Positions 18,111 through 28,316 are shown, counted from the stretch's first letter. The stretch is 64,000 bases of DNA from Lachnospiraceae bacterium (GCA_017461725.1 JAFTXG010000019.1:124001-188000); one strand, 5' to 3'. Translations and numbers: made by a program. The notes: generated by a model not told the origin, from the letters alone.

Positions 18111-19619
18111 ATGGCTAAATTTTATATCAACCCCGGCCACAAGCTGGGCCATATTAACCCGGAGATCCAGGGCCATTTTGCGGAGCATCTGGGAAGGTGT
18201 ATCTACGAAGGTGTTTACGTGGGGGAGGATTCGGAGATCCCCAATGTAAACGGCATGCGCTGTGATGTGGTGGAGGCGCTGAAGGAACTGCAAATTCCTG
18301 TCCTTCGCTGGCCCGGCGGATGCTTTGCCGATGAGTATCACTGGATGGACGGTATCGGCCCGAAGGAAAAACGCAAAAAGATGATCAATACCCACTGGGG
18401 CGGTGTGGTGGAGGATAACAGCTTTGGAACCCACGAGTTCATGGAACTGTGCCGTCAGCTTGGCTGCAAAACCTACATCAACGGCAATGTGGGTAGTGGA
18501 ACGGTCCAGGAGATGAGCCAGTGGGTGGAATACATGACCTTCGACGGTGTCTCCGAGATGACCGAGCTCAGAAAGGCCAATGGCCGCGAGGAACCCTGGA
18601 CCGTGGATTATTTCGGCGTGGGCAACGAGAACTGGGGCTGCGGCGGCTTTATGACGCCGGAATTCTACGCAAATCTTTACCGCCAGTACCAGACCTACGT
18701 GAGAAATTATCGTGAAGACCATAAAATATTCAAGATCGCCAGCGGCCCCAACCGGGACGATTACGACTGGATGGAGAAGGTCATGAGCACGCTCAGCTAT
18801 TTCCGCCATCCCCGATCCAATCAGCTGACCGACGGAATATCTCTCCACTATTATACTCATCTTCACAGCTCCAGCGACAAGGGCGAGGCGGTGGACTTTG
18901 ATGAGTACCAGTGGTACAAGGTACTGAAGCGGACCATGTACATGGACGAGCTGATCAAAAAACATTCAGCGATCATCCAGCGGTACGAGCGGGATTACCC
19001 GGTGGCGCTGATCGTGGACGAGTGGGGAACCTGGTTCAATTGTGAGCCGGGAACCAACCCGGGATTCCTCTATCAGCAGAATACCATGCGTGACGCACTG
19101 GTGGCCGGCATCAATCTGAACATCTTCAACAAGCACTGCGACCGGGTGAAGATGGCGAACATCGCCCAGATGGCCAATGTGCTTCAGGCGGTGGTGCTGA
19201 CTGAGGGCGAGCAGATGATCCTGACACCCACCTACCATGTATTTAACCTGTACAAGTGTCATCAGGGCGCAGAACTGCTGGAGAGCTACATTGAGACGGA
19301 GGAGATTGGCGTGGTGCCTGAACTTATGATACCCAATCTCCACGAGTCCGTGTCACTGGGCGTGGACGGAAAGGTACACATCACGCTGAATAATCTGTCG
19401 ACGGATACGGCTTACCCGGTTGAGGCTGTTCTCACCGACACAGAAATCGCGGAGGTGAAGGGTGAAATCCTCACCCAGGAAATGCACGCACACAATACCT
19501 TTGAGGAGCCGGAGAAGGTGAAGCCGGTCGATTTCAAACCGGATAATGTCATCGGAAACAAAATCATGTTCACGATTCCGGCCTGCAGCGTGCTGCACCT
19601 GGAAGTAGCCATGAAGTGA
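18111..19619 (+). CDS. abfA: Alpha-L-arabinofuranosidase, GH51
   Basis: 502 residues, the usual GH51 size, cytoplasmic. The sequence starts with the family pattern [20 protein letters not shown]. The acid/base Glu lies in [10 protein letters not shown] (about 174) and the nucleophile Glu in VDEWGTWF (about 304). The C-terminal beta-sandwich follows. It removes arabinofuranosyl groups from arabinan or arabinoxylan fragments. An AGGAGG site lies 7 bases before the ATG. It is 80 bases behind the GH3 gene on the same strand, so likely in the same AraC-controlled operon. Confidence 0.95.
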   Translation: MAKFYINPGHKLGHINPEIQGHFAEHLGRCIYEGVYVGEDSEIPNVNGMRCDVVEALKELQIPVLRWPGGCFADEYHWMDGIGPKEKRKKMINTHWGGVVEDNSFGTHEFMELCRQLGCKTYINGNVGSGTVQEMSQWVEYMTFDGVSEMTELRKANGREEPWTVDYFGVGNENWGCGGFMTPEFYANLYRQYQTYVRNYREDHKIFKIASGPNRDDYDWMEKVMSTLSYFRHPRSNQLTDGISLHYYTHLHSSSDKGEAVDFDEYQWYKVLKRTMYMDELIKKHSAIIQRYERDYPVALIVDEWGTWFNCEPGTNPGFLYQQNTMRDALVAGINLNIFNKHCDRVKMANIAQMANVLQAVVLTEGEQMILTPTYHVFNLYKCHQGAELLESYIETEEIGVVPELMIPNLHESVSLGVDGKVHITLNNLSTDTAYPVEAVLTDTEIAEVKGEILTQEMHAHNTFEEPEKVKPVDFKPDNVIGNKIMFTIPACSVLHLEVAMK

Positions 19620-19692
19620 AGGTAAAGACGGACCGGATGAGGCCGGATAACCCCGAAGGATGCCACGCAGTGAAGAATGAAAGGTGAAAACG

Positions 19693-19950
19693 ATGGAAAA
19701 TGACTCCGTCAGGATCTGCAAAAAATGCCTGCTGAGTGAGTTTGATCAGCAGGCATACATGGAAATACTTCATGATTATATTGTTAAGCTGGACAGTGAT
19801 GTCAGGGCAGATGACAAACTCTACGAAAAGCGGCTTGCGCGGTGCAGGGAGTGTGAAAAACTCTTCGAAGGGACCTGTCTGGCCTGCGGCTGTTATGTGG
19901 AGCTGCGGGCTGCGGTGAAGAAGAGCCGCTGTCCGTACAAACACTGGTAG
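19693..19950 (+). CDS. Small cysteine-rich protein, DUF6171-like
   Basis: 85 residues from ATG 19693; AAGGTG lies 6 bases upstream. Seven cysteines occur in pairs: ICKKC near the start, CRECEKL in the middle, and CLACGCYVE plus a last Cys near the C-terminus. The pattern suggests a zinc- or iron-binding knuckle and matches the DUF6171 family of Firmicutes; its function is not known. It probably rides on the arabinofuranosidase transcript (73 bases gap). Confidence 0.7.
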   Translation: MENDSVRICKKCLLSEFDQQAYMEILHDYIVKLDSDVRADDKLYEKRLARCRECEKLFEGTCLACGCYVELRAAVKKSRCPYKHW

Positions 19951-20013
19951 AAGCAGCAGTTCCCAGGCCGACTATAGCTGAAACACAGTCGGAAAAAGGT
20001 TGCTGTTTGCAAC

Positions 20014-20874
20014 TTACAGCTGAAATGCCTCTGAAATCCCCCGATAGAAAGCCATGGCGGCGGGGGAGAGTGCCTTGGCCTGGTTGCGGTAGATGCAGGT
20101 GATTCTGGTCAACTCAAAATCCGCGACTTCCAGAAAATGGGTGTTTTTCCCTAATTCACCCTGCCATGAGATCTCCGGCACAAAGGCAATGCCCAGATCC
20201 ATTTCAATACAGTTACGAATATATTGGGGATCATCACTCTCAATGACGATGTTGGGGGTGAACCCGGCTTTTCGGCAGCTCTCTACCGTGATGCGGTTCA
20301 GGGAGCTGCCGTTGCACATGGTGATGAAAGGCTCGTCCTTCAGGTCGTGCAGCAGAAGCTGTTTTCCCGTCAGTGGATTCTGCCCGGAGGCGGCCAGGCG
20401 AATACTTTCCTTGATCATCGGAAGACAGGCAAAGCCTCCGTAGCGGGAGGTCTGTTCATCGATGATAAAGTCATAGGGAGAGATATCAGTGGCGTTAAAG
20501 TCGTGGGAGATCCGGAAGATAATATTGGGGTGGGTCTGCTTGAATCGGTAGATATAGTCCAGAATATTTCGGCGCTCGCTGCGGACCAGAAGGCGGATAT
20601 CGCCCACCTGCTCCGATTCGGTGGAGGACAAAACCTCCACGGCTTCATCCAGAACGGGCAGAGAAACGCTTAAGGCTTTCTGGAGCAGCCGACCGTTGCT
20701 GTTCAGGTGGATCTTATTTCCGTCCCGGTCAAACAGCTCACAGCCCAGCTCGCTCTCCAGCTTTTTGATGGAGATGGAGACGGAGGACGGCGATACCAGA
20801 TATTTGGCGGCAGTGTGGGAAAAATTTTCGGTTTGGGCACTTTCATAAAAATAGCGTAGCTGTAACAGTTCCAT
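20014..20874 (-). CDS. LysR-family transcriptional regulator
   Basis: 286 residues from ATG 20874, with AGGTG 6 bases upstream (GTG 20883 is a longer alternative). The N-terminal helix-turn-helix FSHTAAKYLVSPSSVSISIKK is typical; a LysR substrate-binding half follows (DIRLLVRSERRNILDYIYRF). Divergent from the SemiSWEET-like gene with a 135-base gap that holds a 9-bp inverted repeat, so it probably controls that gene and itself. Confidence 0.9.
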   Translation of the reverse strand: MELLQLRYFYESAQTENFSHTAAKYLVSPSSVSISIKKLESELGCELFDRDGNKIHLNSNGRLLQKALSVSLPVLDEAVEVLSSTESEQVGDIRLLVRSERRNILDYIYRFKQTHPNIIFRISHDFNATDISPYDFIIDEQTSRYGGFACLPMIKESIRLAASGQNPLTGKQLLLHDLKDEPFITMCNGSSLNRITVESCRKAGFTPNIVIESDDPQYIRNCIEMDLGIAFVPEISWQGELGKNTHFLEVADFELTRITCIYRNQAKALSPAAMAFYRGISEAFQL

Positions 20875-20923
20875 CGTAATCACCTCATGTCGGTTTCATT
20901 ACATCTATTTTACTGTATACTTG

Positions 20924-20981
20924 AATATATAGCAACTGTTAAAACTATATATTTTACAATGAAATATGATTGTGCTAAGAT
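20924..20981 (+). promoter_or_regulatory. LysR-type operator and promoter of the SemiSWEET-like gene
   Basis: AATATATAG (20924-20932) and CTATATATT (20945-20953) form a perfect 9-bp inverted repeat with a 12-base spacer, a usual LysR site geometry. Its right arm abuts the -35 box TTTACA (20953-20958), followed by a 17-bp spacer and TAAGAT (20976-20981). Confidence 0.65.
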
Positions 20982-21009
20982 GTAGAAAAAAGAATCGGAG
21001 GGTATTATT

Positions 21010-21291
21010 TTGTCTGAATTATTAGAGATTATCATGGTTGTCAGCTTTGGAGCATCCTGGCCGTTCAACGTGATCAAGTCCTACCGTGCACGCACCACCA
21101 AGGGAAAGAGCCTTTTGTTCCTTGTTCTGATCTTCTTTGGCTACATCTGTGGTATTATCTCCAAGCTCACTGCTGAGAGCTTCAAGTGGTATGTACTGTT
21201 CTTCTATGTGCTGAACCTGATCATGGTCGGTGCAGATCTGGTACTGTACTGGAGAAATTCCAAGCTGGACAAGGCGGCTGAAGCGAAGTAA
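21010..21291 (+). CDS. SemiSWEET-like small PQ-loop membrane protein
   Basis: 93 residues, start TTG with GGAGGG 7 bases upstream. Three membrane helices are visible; the first carries ASWPFNVIKSYRARTTKGKS, the PQ-loop signature of SemiSWEET sugar transporters and related proteins. Such proteins act as dimers, each subunit giving one three-helix bundle. It is alone on its promoter opposite the LysR gene. A role in sugar movement is a family-based inference; other PQ-loop proteins carry other small solutes. Confidence 0.75.
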   Translation: MSELLEIIMVVSFGASWPFNVIKSYRARTTKGKSLLFLVLIFFGYICGIISKLTAESFKWYVLFFYVLNLIMVGADLVLYWRNSKLDKAAEAK

Positions 21292-21430
21292 GCACGCCGG
21301 GCGGATGATGTGCAGTCCACAAGATTGATGAAACTGTCGAATCGGTGGTGCGAGAAGCGCCGGCAGATTCGGAGCAGGAAGATTGAGATAGCCGGCAGAT
21401 AAGCAGAAAACCGGCGGAACGGAGAATATG

Positions 21431-22171
21431 ATGAGAACATATATGGATATTCCCTATGTGGAGAATGGCACTCAGATGCAGCTTCTGGATATGTATCTGC
21501 CCGACGGAGATGACTTTGCAACGGTCATCTGGTTCCACGGAGGTGGACTTGAGGCGGGCAACAGAAAGAGGGATTACTATGCAATCCCCATGGTGGAGAG
21601 GGGATACGGCTTCGTGTCGGTGGAGTATCGGATGTATCCCAACGCGAAATATCCGGACTTCATTGAGGATGCGGCGGCTTCCGTGGCCTATGTGATAAAG
21701 CATATTGCCGAGTACGGCGGAAACGGCAGGGTATATATTTCCGGAACCTCCGCAGGTGCTTATCTGACCATGATGCTCTGTATGGACCACCGTTACCTTG
21801 AGGCGGTGGGGGTAAAGCAGGAGCAGATCAGCGGATATATCTCCGACAGTGCCCAGCAGTTTAATCACTTCAATGTCATGCGAGAGCTTGGCTTCGACCC
21901 CAGACTGGAGCGGATCGACGAGCACGCACCCATCTACTTTGTCCGTGAGGGGCTTGAGATCAGACCGCTCTTGCTGCTGTACTATGAGAATGACATCAAG
22001 TGTCGTCCCGAGGAGACCAGGCTCATGTATGCCACCATGAAGAATATCATGCCGGATGCCTATGTGGATATCGCAGAGCTTCCCGGAAATCATTGCGGCA
22101 AGCCCACCTACGAGGATGGCACACTGATCCTGATCGATAAGATGTACAAATTTATAAAAGATTGTGAATAA
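21431..22171 (+). CDS. Alpha/beta-hydrolase esterase
   Basis: 246 residues, no signal peptide. The oxyanion-hole motif WFHGGGLEAGNR, the nucleophile Ser in ISGTSAGAYLTMML and a C-terminal His in LPGNHCGKP fit the esterase/lipase (BD-FAE or Aes-like) branch. A GGAG site lies 6 bases before ATG 21431 (21428 is also possible). It is followed after 26 bases by a DUF4886 gene on the same strand. Both may remove acyl groups from plant-derived sugars, an inference from the surrounding glycosidase genes. Confidence 0.85.
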   Translation: MRTYMDIPYVENGTQMQLLDMYLPDGDDFATVIWFHGGGLEAGNRKRDYYAIPMVERGYGFVSVEYRMYPNAKYPDFIEDAAASVAYVIKHIAEYGGNGRVYISGTSAGAYLTMMLCMDHRYLEAVGVKQEQISGYISDSAQQFNHFNVMRELGFDPRLERIDEHAPIYFVREGLEIRPLLLLYYENDIKCRPEETRLMYATMKNIMPDAYVDIAELPGNHCGKPTYEDGTLILIDKMYKFIKDCE

Positions 22172-22197
22172 AACGTCAATTGGAGCGAGGAAGAAGA

Positions 22198-22941
22198 ATG
22201 AAAACAATTCATGTATTGTCCATCGGAAACAGTTACAGCCAGGATGCACAGCGGTATCTCCATGATCTGGCCAGAAGTGAGGGCGTGGCGATGGAGACAG
22301 TCAATTTGTATATCGGAGGATGCCCGCTGGAGAGGCACTTCCGCAATCTGGTGGGAGACCGGGAGGAGTACACCCTGCAGGTGAACGGCCACGCGGCGGA
22401 AGGGTTTATGATCGGCATCACCGAGGCGCTCACCGCCAGAGCCTGGGATGTGGTGACCCTGCAGCAGGCTAGCCATTTCTCTTACCGGGAGGATACCTAC
22501 TATCCTTACATCAACGAACTGGCAGACTATGTGCGCTCCGTCTGCCCTAAGGCGAAGATTCTGATTCACCAGACCTGGGGCTATGAGGACGGCAGCGACC
22601 GTATTCACAATCAGGGTTTTGAGACCTACGATGAGATGTTTGCGGCGATCAGATCCTGCTATGACAAGGCGGCGGAGTCAATCGGTGCAGACGGTATTTT
22701 GCCCGGCGGCCTGGCATTTCAGTATGCGCTCCACCATGGAGTGAAAAAGATCCACCGGGATACCTTCCACGCAAGCTACGGCTTAGGAAGGTTTATTCTG
22801 GGATTGGTGTGGTACGGGATGATCACCGGAAATGATGTGAGTACCGTGAATTATCACGATTTTGACGAGGAAGTGTCCGAGGAGGAGTATCGGACCGCGC
22901 TGGAGGCTGCAGCGTATGCGGTAGAGCAATATAGAGCGTAG
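22198..22941 (+). CDS. DUF4886 protein, SGNH-hydrolase-like
   Basis: 247 residues. The N-terminus VLSIGNSYSQDAQRYLHDLA has the GNS block in which the Ser serves as nucleophile in SGNH esterases; VTLQQASHFS and the later H..F..YGLGRF segment fit DUF4886. ATG 22198 with GCGAGGAAG upstream is preferred to the TTG at 22180. It forms a two-gene unit with the esterase before it. Activity is unknown; carbohydrate deacetylation is the natural guess. Confidence 0.8.
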   Translation: MKTIHVLSIGNSYSQDAQRYLHDLARSEGVAMETVNLYIGGCPLERHFRNLVGDREEYTLQVNGHAAEGFMIGITEALTARAWDVVTLQQASHFSYREDTYYPYINELADYVRSVCPKAKILIHQTWGYEDGSDRIHNQGFETYDEMFAAIRSCYDKAAESIGADGILPGGLAFQYALHHGVKKIHRDTFHASYGLGRFILGLVWYGMITGNDVSTVNYHDFDEEVSEEEYRTALEAAAYAVEQYRA

Positions 22942-22973
22942 TGTAAATGCGTAATCTGATAAATAGTATAGAA

Positions 22974-23035
22974 GGGAGCGTTACCTATGGCCCGGAATCA
23001 GTTCAAGTCTGATTTTGGTCAAGGGTAACGCTCCC
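22974..23035. terminator. Two-tier hairpin between convergent genes
   Basis: An outer 12-bp perfect stem, GGGAGCGTTACC (22974-22985) with GGTAACGCTCCC (23024-23035), encloses a second stem AATCAG / CTGATT (22996-23001, 23009-23014). It lies between the DUF4886 gene and the convergent AraC sensor gene. There is no long T-run on either side, so it may be a processing or pausing structure rather than a classic terminator. Confidence 0.55.
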
Positions 23036-23040
23036 TCGCT

Positions 23041-25257
23041 TTATTCGGTCTGGGTGTATGCGGTCGGCGCATGACCGTGTACCCGTTTGTATGCCTTATA
23101 GAAAGAATTCTGGTTGGTATAACCGCATTCAATTGCAATCTCTATCACTGGTTTTAGATTCTGTGCCAGCAATTCATTTGCGCGTTCCATTCGTTTCTGT
23201 TCAATGTAGCCGGTTATGGTGATGCCGGTGGCTTTTTTGAATGCCTTGCGCAGTGTGGAGGAGACGCACTTAAAGTGAGTTTCCAGCGTAGTCATGCATA
23301 AATCCGGATCTGTATAATTGGCATCAATAAATTCCAAAATCTTTTGTGCAAAGGGCTCAATATCCGAAAGCTTGCTATCACTGAGGCGTTGGCAGAAGTT
23401 ACCGATCGTCTCACACAGCTGGAGAGATAGGTCCTCTTTAGAAAATTTTTCGGGAATATATTCATTAATCAGTTCGGTCGGATGTTCCAGTTTAATACAG
23501 GCCAGAATGGTTCGGATCATCTCATAAACCGTTTTTTGAAGCCAACGGTTCGGGGCTTGTTTCAGTTCTTCGGAGAAAGTATTCAGCAGGCTTAGTGCCA
23601 TTTCCCGGTTGCCATATGAGATGGCATTATATAAGGTTATCAGTTCAGACATAGTAAACGGAAACTTTGTGACGTCAGGATACTCGTCAGTCATACACAC
23701 ATGAGTGCGGTCGTCGGAGAAAATAAAGTGCTCGGTCTCCTGCAGTTGTCGATACGCAGTCGACAATTGCTCCGGTTGGTCATAGGTTTTGCTGGCAACG
23801 CAGCGGGCGACATAATAAGGCTCCTCCCGGTTAATGTTGTCCACCAGAAAGTCAAGGATTGTTCGGCAGTGCTCAAAGTCGGTATTGTCCATGAGCAGCA
23901 ACAACTCGGTGTCGCTCAATTGCTGCTGATAGATATTCGGCAGTTCGTTTTGCAGAAATGACTGGAGCAGTAATAGTGGGTTAGAGTACGGGGGATGATC
24001 AAGTGCTTCGTATGCCTGTAATTGAAATAGTGCCAGACGAAATTGATCAGGGAAATCAGGAAAATAGGAATGAAACTGGCTGATTTCTTTTGCGCTGATC
24101 AACTGATTGCTGATCGCTTTTTCCATGTAGCGGGCTCGCAAAATCTGTGTTTGCGTCCGGATAACATTTTGGTAGTTTTCCAACTGGCGGTCAGCCTGCC
24201 GAAAACTGTTTGCAATGTAATCGAAACTGTCAAGAGAGGAATGATTGGTGCTGAGAAGTCCTGGGCGGGCAGATGGCTGCGGCGGGCTGGTCAGGTCAGT
24301 GGTATTGGAGGAGAGAATGTTTTTACAGTTTTCCAAAACATCGATAATATTCAGCACCGGTTTGGCAGAGATTTTTGTGCCCAGCAAAATAACGACTAAT
24401 AGTAGCGCAAAGCACGTTACACCGTACAGCGTCAGGAACAGATACATGGGTTTCATGGACTGGAAGAAAACGGAATTGTCGATGTAAACGCTGATTGCCA
24501 GATTTCCTACCTGTGTGTTTCGACTAAGTGTCTGATAATTGGTCAAGTTCTCCGGAAGATTAGTATAGAGGAGCTCTCCGTTTGTCCGGGCAATGGAAAA
24601 ATAATATCCCTCCTGATCGGAATCTGCAATCAGCATGTCTTTTATATCGGCAATATCTATGCAGCTATAGATATAAGCTGAATTTGTCCATTTGCTGGAA
24701 AAAATCAGTGCGGTGTATTCCTTGCGGTTTGTTTTGATCGTGCTGATCGGTAAAAAGCCGGAGCCGTTGTCCACCAGAAGCTGCATCCATGCCTCGTAGC
24801 TGAGATCGTTCACACAGAAAAAGTCAGGATAATAGCAGGTGTGGTCCTCAAAGAAAACCTTATCCGTAGTGATAACCACATTTTGAGCAAATTGCAGGGC
24901 AACATGAGAAGCCGCCTCCAAGGGGAAGGACAGGCCGCTGAAGATATTTCCTAACTGAATTCGGATGTTGGCCGGGATGGTGGTATAGTCACTTTTTTCA
25001 TAGCGGAGAGTGAAGAAGCGGGAATCCTCCGAAAGCACCTGGGAAATATTCAGTGTGTCCGTCACTATCGATTCGATTTGCGAAATACCGCTGTCGAAAT
25101 GATGTCTGGCTTTTTCCAACTGCAGGTCGGCAAAGGTGTTTTGCTGATAGATAAACAGTGGGACCAGAGTCAGACAAAACAACAGTGCAATGATGGTGAA
25201 CACACGGAAAAACCAACGAAAAATGGTTTTGTTTTTTGCGACGGCATTTTTGTTCAT
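23041..25257 (-). CDS. Membrane-bound AraC-family sensor/regulator
   Basis: 738 residues. Membrane helix 1 lies at about 14-34 (FRVFTIIALLFCLTLVPLFI) and helix 2 at about 272-294 (LTLYGVTCFALLLVVILLG), with a 230-residue extracytoplasmic sensor between. A long cytoplasmic linker follows, and the last 100 residues carry the two AraC helix-turn-helix units (CVSSTLRKAFKKATGITITG, VIEIAIECGYTNQNSFYKAY). This architecture is typical of one-component sensors paired with LplABC-type importers in Bacillota. It is divergent from such an importer (271-base gap), so it probably senses an extracellular sugar or the loaded binding protein and activates that operon. Confidence 0.9.
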   Translation of the reverse strand: MNKNAVAKNKTIFRWFFRVFTIIALLFCLTLVPLFIYQQNTFADLQLEKARHHFDSGISQIESIVTDTLNISQVLSEDSRFFTLRYEKSDYTTIPANIRIQLGNIFSGLSFPLEAASHVALQFAQNVVITTDKVFFEDHTCYYPDFFCVNDLSYEAWMQLLVDNGSGFLPISTIKTNRKEYTALIFSSKWTNSAYIYSCIDIADIKDMLIADSDQEGYYFSIARTNGELLYTNLPENLTNYQTLSRNTQVGNLAISVYIDNSVFFQSMKPMYLFLTLYGVTCFALLLVVILLGTKISAKPVLNIIDVLENCKNILSSNTTDLTSPPQPSARPGLLSTNHSSLDSFDYIANSFRQADRQLENYQNVIRTQTQILRARYMEKAISNQLISAKEISQFHSYFPDFPDQFRLALFQLQAYEALDHPPYSNPLLLLQSFLQNELPNIYQQQLSDTELLLLMDNTDFEHCRTILDFLVDNINREEPYYVARCVASKTYDQPEQLSTAYRQLQETEHFIFSDDRTHVCMTDEYPDVTKFPFTMSELITLYNAISYGNREMALSLLNTFSEELKQAPNRWLQKTVYEMIRTILACIKLEHPTELINEYIPEKFSKEDLSLQLCETIGNFCQRLSDSKLSDIEPFAQKILEFIDANYTDPDLCMTTLETHFKCVSSTLRKAFKKATGITITGYIEQKRMERANELLAQNLKPVIEIAIECGYTNQNSFYKAYKRVHGHAPTAYTQTE

Positions 25258-25528
25258 GAATAGGTACCTTTCTATACTGACTGTACTATGTTACGTTTTG
25301 TGGTTCAAATTTAGCATTCCGTGTAAAAAAAGTCAACTTAGACAGCGGCGGACGGCAGAATTTCATGGAGGGGGAATCGTTTTGTCACGGTGTCAGATGA
25401 CCGGCGATAGCGGCATCCCAAAATGAAAAAGCAGATTGTCATGCTCTTATCCTGAATTATCCTAATGCAATTTCGTGACGGTTGCTGTAAGCTGAAGTTA
25501 CAAAAAAATTTAAAGGGAGGTTTTGTAC

Positions 25529-27280
25529 ATGAAAAACAAAACACTGAAGCGTGTGTTTGCGGTACTGCTCGCCTGCGTTATGCTGATGTCAGCACTGACC
25601 GGATGCGGCAACGATCCTTCAAACACAACGGAACCGGAAACAAAGAATAATGAGGGAACTGAGGCTCCTGAAACCGAGGGTACAGAGGATTCTGCCGAGT
25701 CGGCTTTTGATCCCAGAAGCATTACTGAGGGTGTGAAGCTGACGATCGCGGCGCCGGAAGATACCTTGATTGCGGATTATAACACCAATAAGACTACCTT
25801 AATGATTGAGGAAGCACTGGGTGTTGACCTGGAATTCATTACATTCCCCAGCGCGGATTATGCTTCCAAGCTGAATGTCATGGTAATGGGCGGTGATGAG
25901 CTTCCCGACATCATTTTTAAACCCGGAAGTGGTTATACCAATTGGGTTGCAGAGGATGTATTGGTTGATCTGACTGAATATTACGAAAATCCCGACTATT
26001 CCGCCAATATACGTGCAGGTTCAGAGCGCGCTACGGGAGACAGCGAATATGTTCAGAAGTACATGACGCTGGCAGACGGAAAGGTCTACGGTATTCCCAA
26101 CTGGCAGCAGGATCCCGGTTCTGAAGTTCAGCAGAAGATCTGGGTCTACGAGCCCTGGCTTGAGGCATTAAATATGGAAGTACCCCAGACCACCGAGGAC
26201 TTCTATAATTATTGTAAGGCTGTAGCCGAGACAGATCTGAATGGCAACGGAAAGAACGATGAGATCGGTCTGGTCTGCCGTTCCATCGGTAACTGGTTTG
26301 ACTTTTTGATGACTCCTTATGTATATGCGCATGAGAGTCTGTGGCGTATAGTGGAGGATGGACAGGTCAGCTTCGCATATACGACAGACGAGTGGAAAGA
26401 GGGATTGAAATATATCCGCAGCTTCTTTGCAGACGGACTTATGCCTTCTGAGACGCTGACTCAGAGTTCTGATCAGTATAAAGCGCTGTTGTTTGCGGAG
26501 GAGTGTGTAGCGGGTGCTTTCCCCGGATGGTGCTTTAGCGGAAGTGATGCTTACAGAAGAAATGAGTATACTTATATCGTTGCGCTGGAAGGACCCAGCG
26601 GACAGAAGCTGTCTCAGTATGCGCCTGTTCTTCCTAAGGCAAACAGCGGAGCGGTTATCACGACAGACTGTGAGAATCCTGCGGCAGCTTTTCTGGTATG
26701 CGATTATATGTGTTCGGAGGTGATCAGCCTGACCTCCCGTTATGGTGAGCAGGGTGTTGACTGGGATTTCTGGGAGGATGCAGTCAATAGTAAGAAGCTT
26801 GCAAATCCGGAGGATTTTGGAACACAGTTGTCTTCCGACGGCGAACCCAAGTTCGTGTGCTATGATGGTACCGGCTTCTGGTATGCAACTGAGCCTCAGA
26901 ATGTGTGCTACCGTCAGATTGGTCCCATTATTCGGGATCAGGAAACTGTCATTAGCAATGCTCTGCTGTGGAAGACCTCTACGGATGAAGAGGCGGTCAA
27001 GCTGGATAATGAGTCGATTACCTGGAATTCCATCATGGAGGCTCAGGACTATCTCCCTGAGGAGATATTTGATTATGCGCCGATGACCATAGAGGAATCG
27101 GAAAAAATCGCAGATATCGCTGCTACGATGAAGACCTATTTGAACGAGACCATCAGTGCGTTCCTGAGCGGTGACAAGGACATCGATGCAGAGTGGGATG
27201 CTTATCTGGCAGAGCTGGACAAGATCGGCATGAATACGCTGCTGGAGGTTTATCAGGCAGCATACGATCGCGTGCACTAA
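25529..27280 (+). CDS. Substrate-binding lipoprotein, LplA type (second importer)
   Basis: 583 residues from ATG 25529; AAAGGGAGG lies 8 bases upstream, which makes TTG 25523 unlikely. Lipobox LTGC gives a lipidated Cys at residue 26, then an acidic Glu/Thr linker. The mature domain has the family's N-lobe (TLMIEEALGVDLEF, GGDELPDIIF). It belongs with the two permeases downstream and the divergent AraC sensor. Ligand unknown. Confidence 0.9.
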   Translation: MKNKTLKRVFAVLLACVMLMSALTGCGNDPSNTTEPETKNNEGTEAPETEGTEDSAESAFDPRSITEGVKLTIAAPEDTLIADYNTNKTTLMIEEALGVDLEFITFPSADYASKLNVMVMGGDELPDIIFKPGSGYTNWVAEDVLVDLTEYYENPDYSANIRAGSERATGDSEYVQKYMTLADGKVYGIPNWQQDPGSEVQQKIWVYEPWLEALNMEVPQTTEDFYNYCKAVAETDLNGNGKNDEIGLVCRSIGNWFDFLMTPYVYAHESLWRIVEDGQVSFAYTTDEWKEGLKYIRSFFADGLMPSETLTQSSDQYKALLFAEECVAGAFPGWCFSGSDAYRRNEYTYIVALEGPSGQKLSQYAPVLPKANSGAVITTDCENPAAAFLVCDYMCSEVISLTSRYGEQGVDWDFWEDAVNSKKLANPEDFGTQLSSDGEPKFVCYDGTGFWYATEPQNVCYRQIGPIIRDQETVISNALLWKTSTDEEAVKLDNESITWNSIMEAQDYLPEEIFDYAPMTIEESEKIADIAATMKTYLNETISAFLSGDKDIDAEWDAYLAELDKIGMNTLLEVYQAAYDRVH

Positions 27281-27307
27281 ACGTCGGTTATATTGATCTA
27301 TAATTTG

Positions 27308-27355
27308 CCTGAATACATTGTCGCGCCAGAAATGGCGTGACAATGTTCGTTCAGG
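27308..27355 (+). terminator. Intra-operon hairpin after the binding-protein gene
   Basis: CCTGAA (27308-27313) pairs with TTCAGG (27350-27355), and inside it ACATTGTCGCGCCA pairs with TGGCGTGACAATGT around a GAAA loop. No T-run follows, so it probably limits read-through or protects the 3' end, giving more binding protein than permease. Confidence 0.65.
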
Positions 27356-27378
27356 CTGTAGGAAAGGAAAAGGATGAT

Positions 27379-28305
27379 ATGAAGAAACGTTCAGAATGGC
27401 GCACTGCGCTACGGCGAGACTGGCAGTTATATGTGTTTCTTTTAATTCCAATTACATACATCCTCATTTTTGCCTATGCACCCATGGGGGGCATAGTGAT
27501 GGCATTTCAGGACTACAGTGCAAGAAAAGGAATTTTGGGGAGTGACTGGGTAGGCCTGGATAATTTCAGGCGCTTTTTTGAGAGCTATAACAGCAGGAGA
27601 GCCATTACAAATACCATAGTACTATCTCTGTATACAATCGTGGCCGGCTTTCCCATCCCGATTTGTTTTGCATTGATGCTCAATAGTCTGCGCCGGGAAA
27701 AGTTTAAAAAGGTTACACAGACGATCGTAAATATGCCGCATTTTATTTCCGTGACAGTTATGGTCGGTATTTTGATGCAGATATTTAATCCCCGCACCGG
27801 TCTCTACGGCGCGATCGGGGAATGGATTACCGGCAACTACCCGGGAGATATTCTGGGATCTGCGGCGGCTTTCAGGCATCTTTATGTATGGTCGGGTATC
27901 TGGCAGAATTTTGGATGGAACAGTGTTATCTACACGGCGGCCCTCTCGTCTGTGGACCCTACCTACCACGAAGCGGCGATGTTGGACGGTGCCACCCGTT
28001 TGCAGCGGGTTCGTCATGTGGATATTCCGGCCATTTTGCCCACTGTTGTCACTATGCTTATTTTACGTATGGGATCAGTAATGAGTATCGGATTTGAGAA
28101 AGTATATCTGATGCAAAACGGCTTGAATATGGCTACCAGCGATATCATTTCCACCTATGTGTATCAAGTCAGTCTGGCGGCAGATGGTATTTCAGATTTC
28201 TCCTATGCAACGGCCATCGGTTTGTTTAATAACGTGATCGAGTTTATTTTGATTACCATTGTGAACAAGATATCGAAAAAGGTCAGTGAAACCAGTTTGT
28301 GGTAG
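27379..28305 (+). CDS. ABC sugar transporter permease, LplB type (second importer)
   Basis: 308 residues, six membrane helices. Shares the YAPMGGIVMAFQDYSARKGI opening and the EAA loop (YHEAAMLDGATRLQRVRHVDI) with the permease at 8.7 kb. ATG 27379 (AAAAGGA upstream) is chosen because the ORF start at 27337 lies inside the hairpin. First half of the channel for the 25.5-kb binding protein. Confidence 0.92.
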   Translation: MKKRSEWRTALRRDWQLYVFLLIPITYILIFAYAPMGGIVMAFQDYSARKGILGSDWVGLDNFRRFFESYNSRRAITNTIVLSLYTIVAGFPIPICFALMLNSLRREKFKKVTQTIVNMPHFISVTVMVGILMQIFNPRTGLYGAIGEWITGNYPGDILGSAAAFRHLYVWSGIWQNFGWNSVIYTAALSSVDPTYHEAAMLDGATRLQRVRHVDIPAILPTVVTMLILRMGSVMSIGFEKVYLMQNGLNMATSDIISTYVYQVSLAADGISDFSYATAIGLFNNVIEFILITIVNKISKKVSETSLW

Positions 28306-28316
28306 AAGGGGGAAGT

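Noticed and set aside
19968..19992. CCGACT/AGTCGG hairpin between DUF6171 and LysR genes
   Set aside because: Short stem without a T-run in either direction; too weak to call a terminator.
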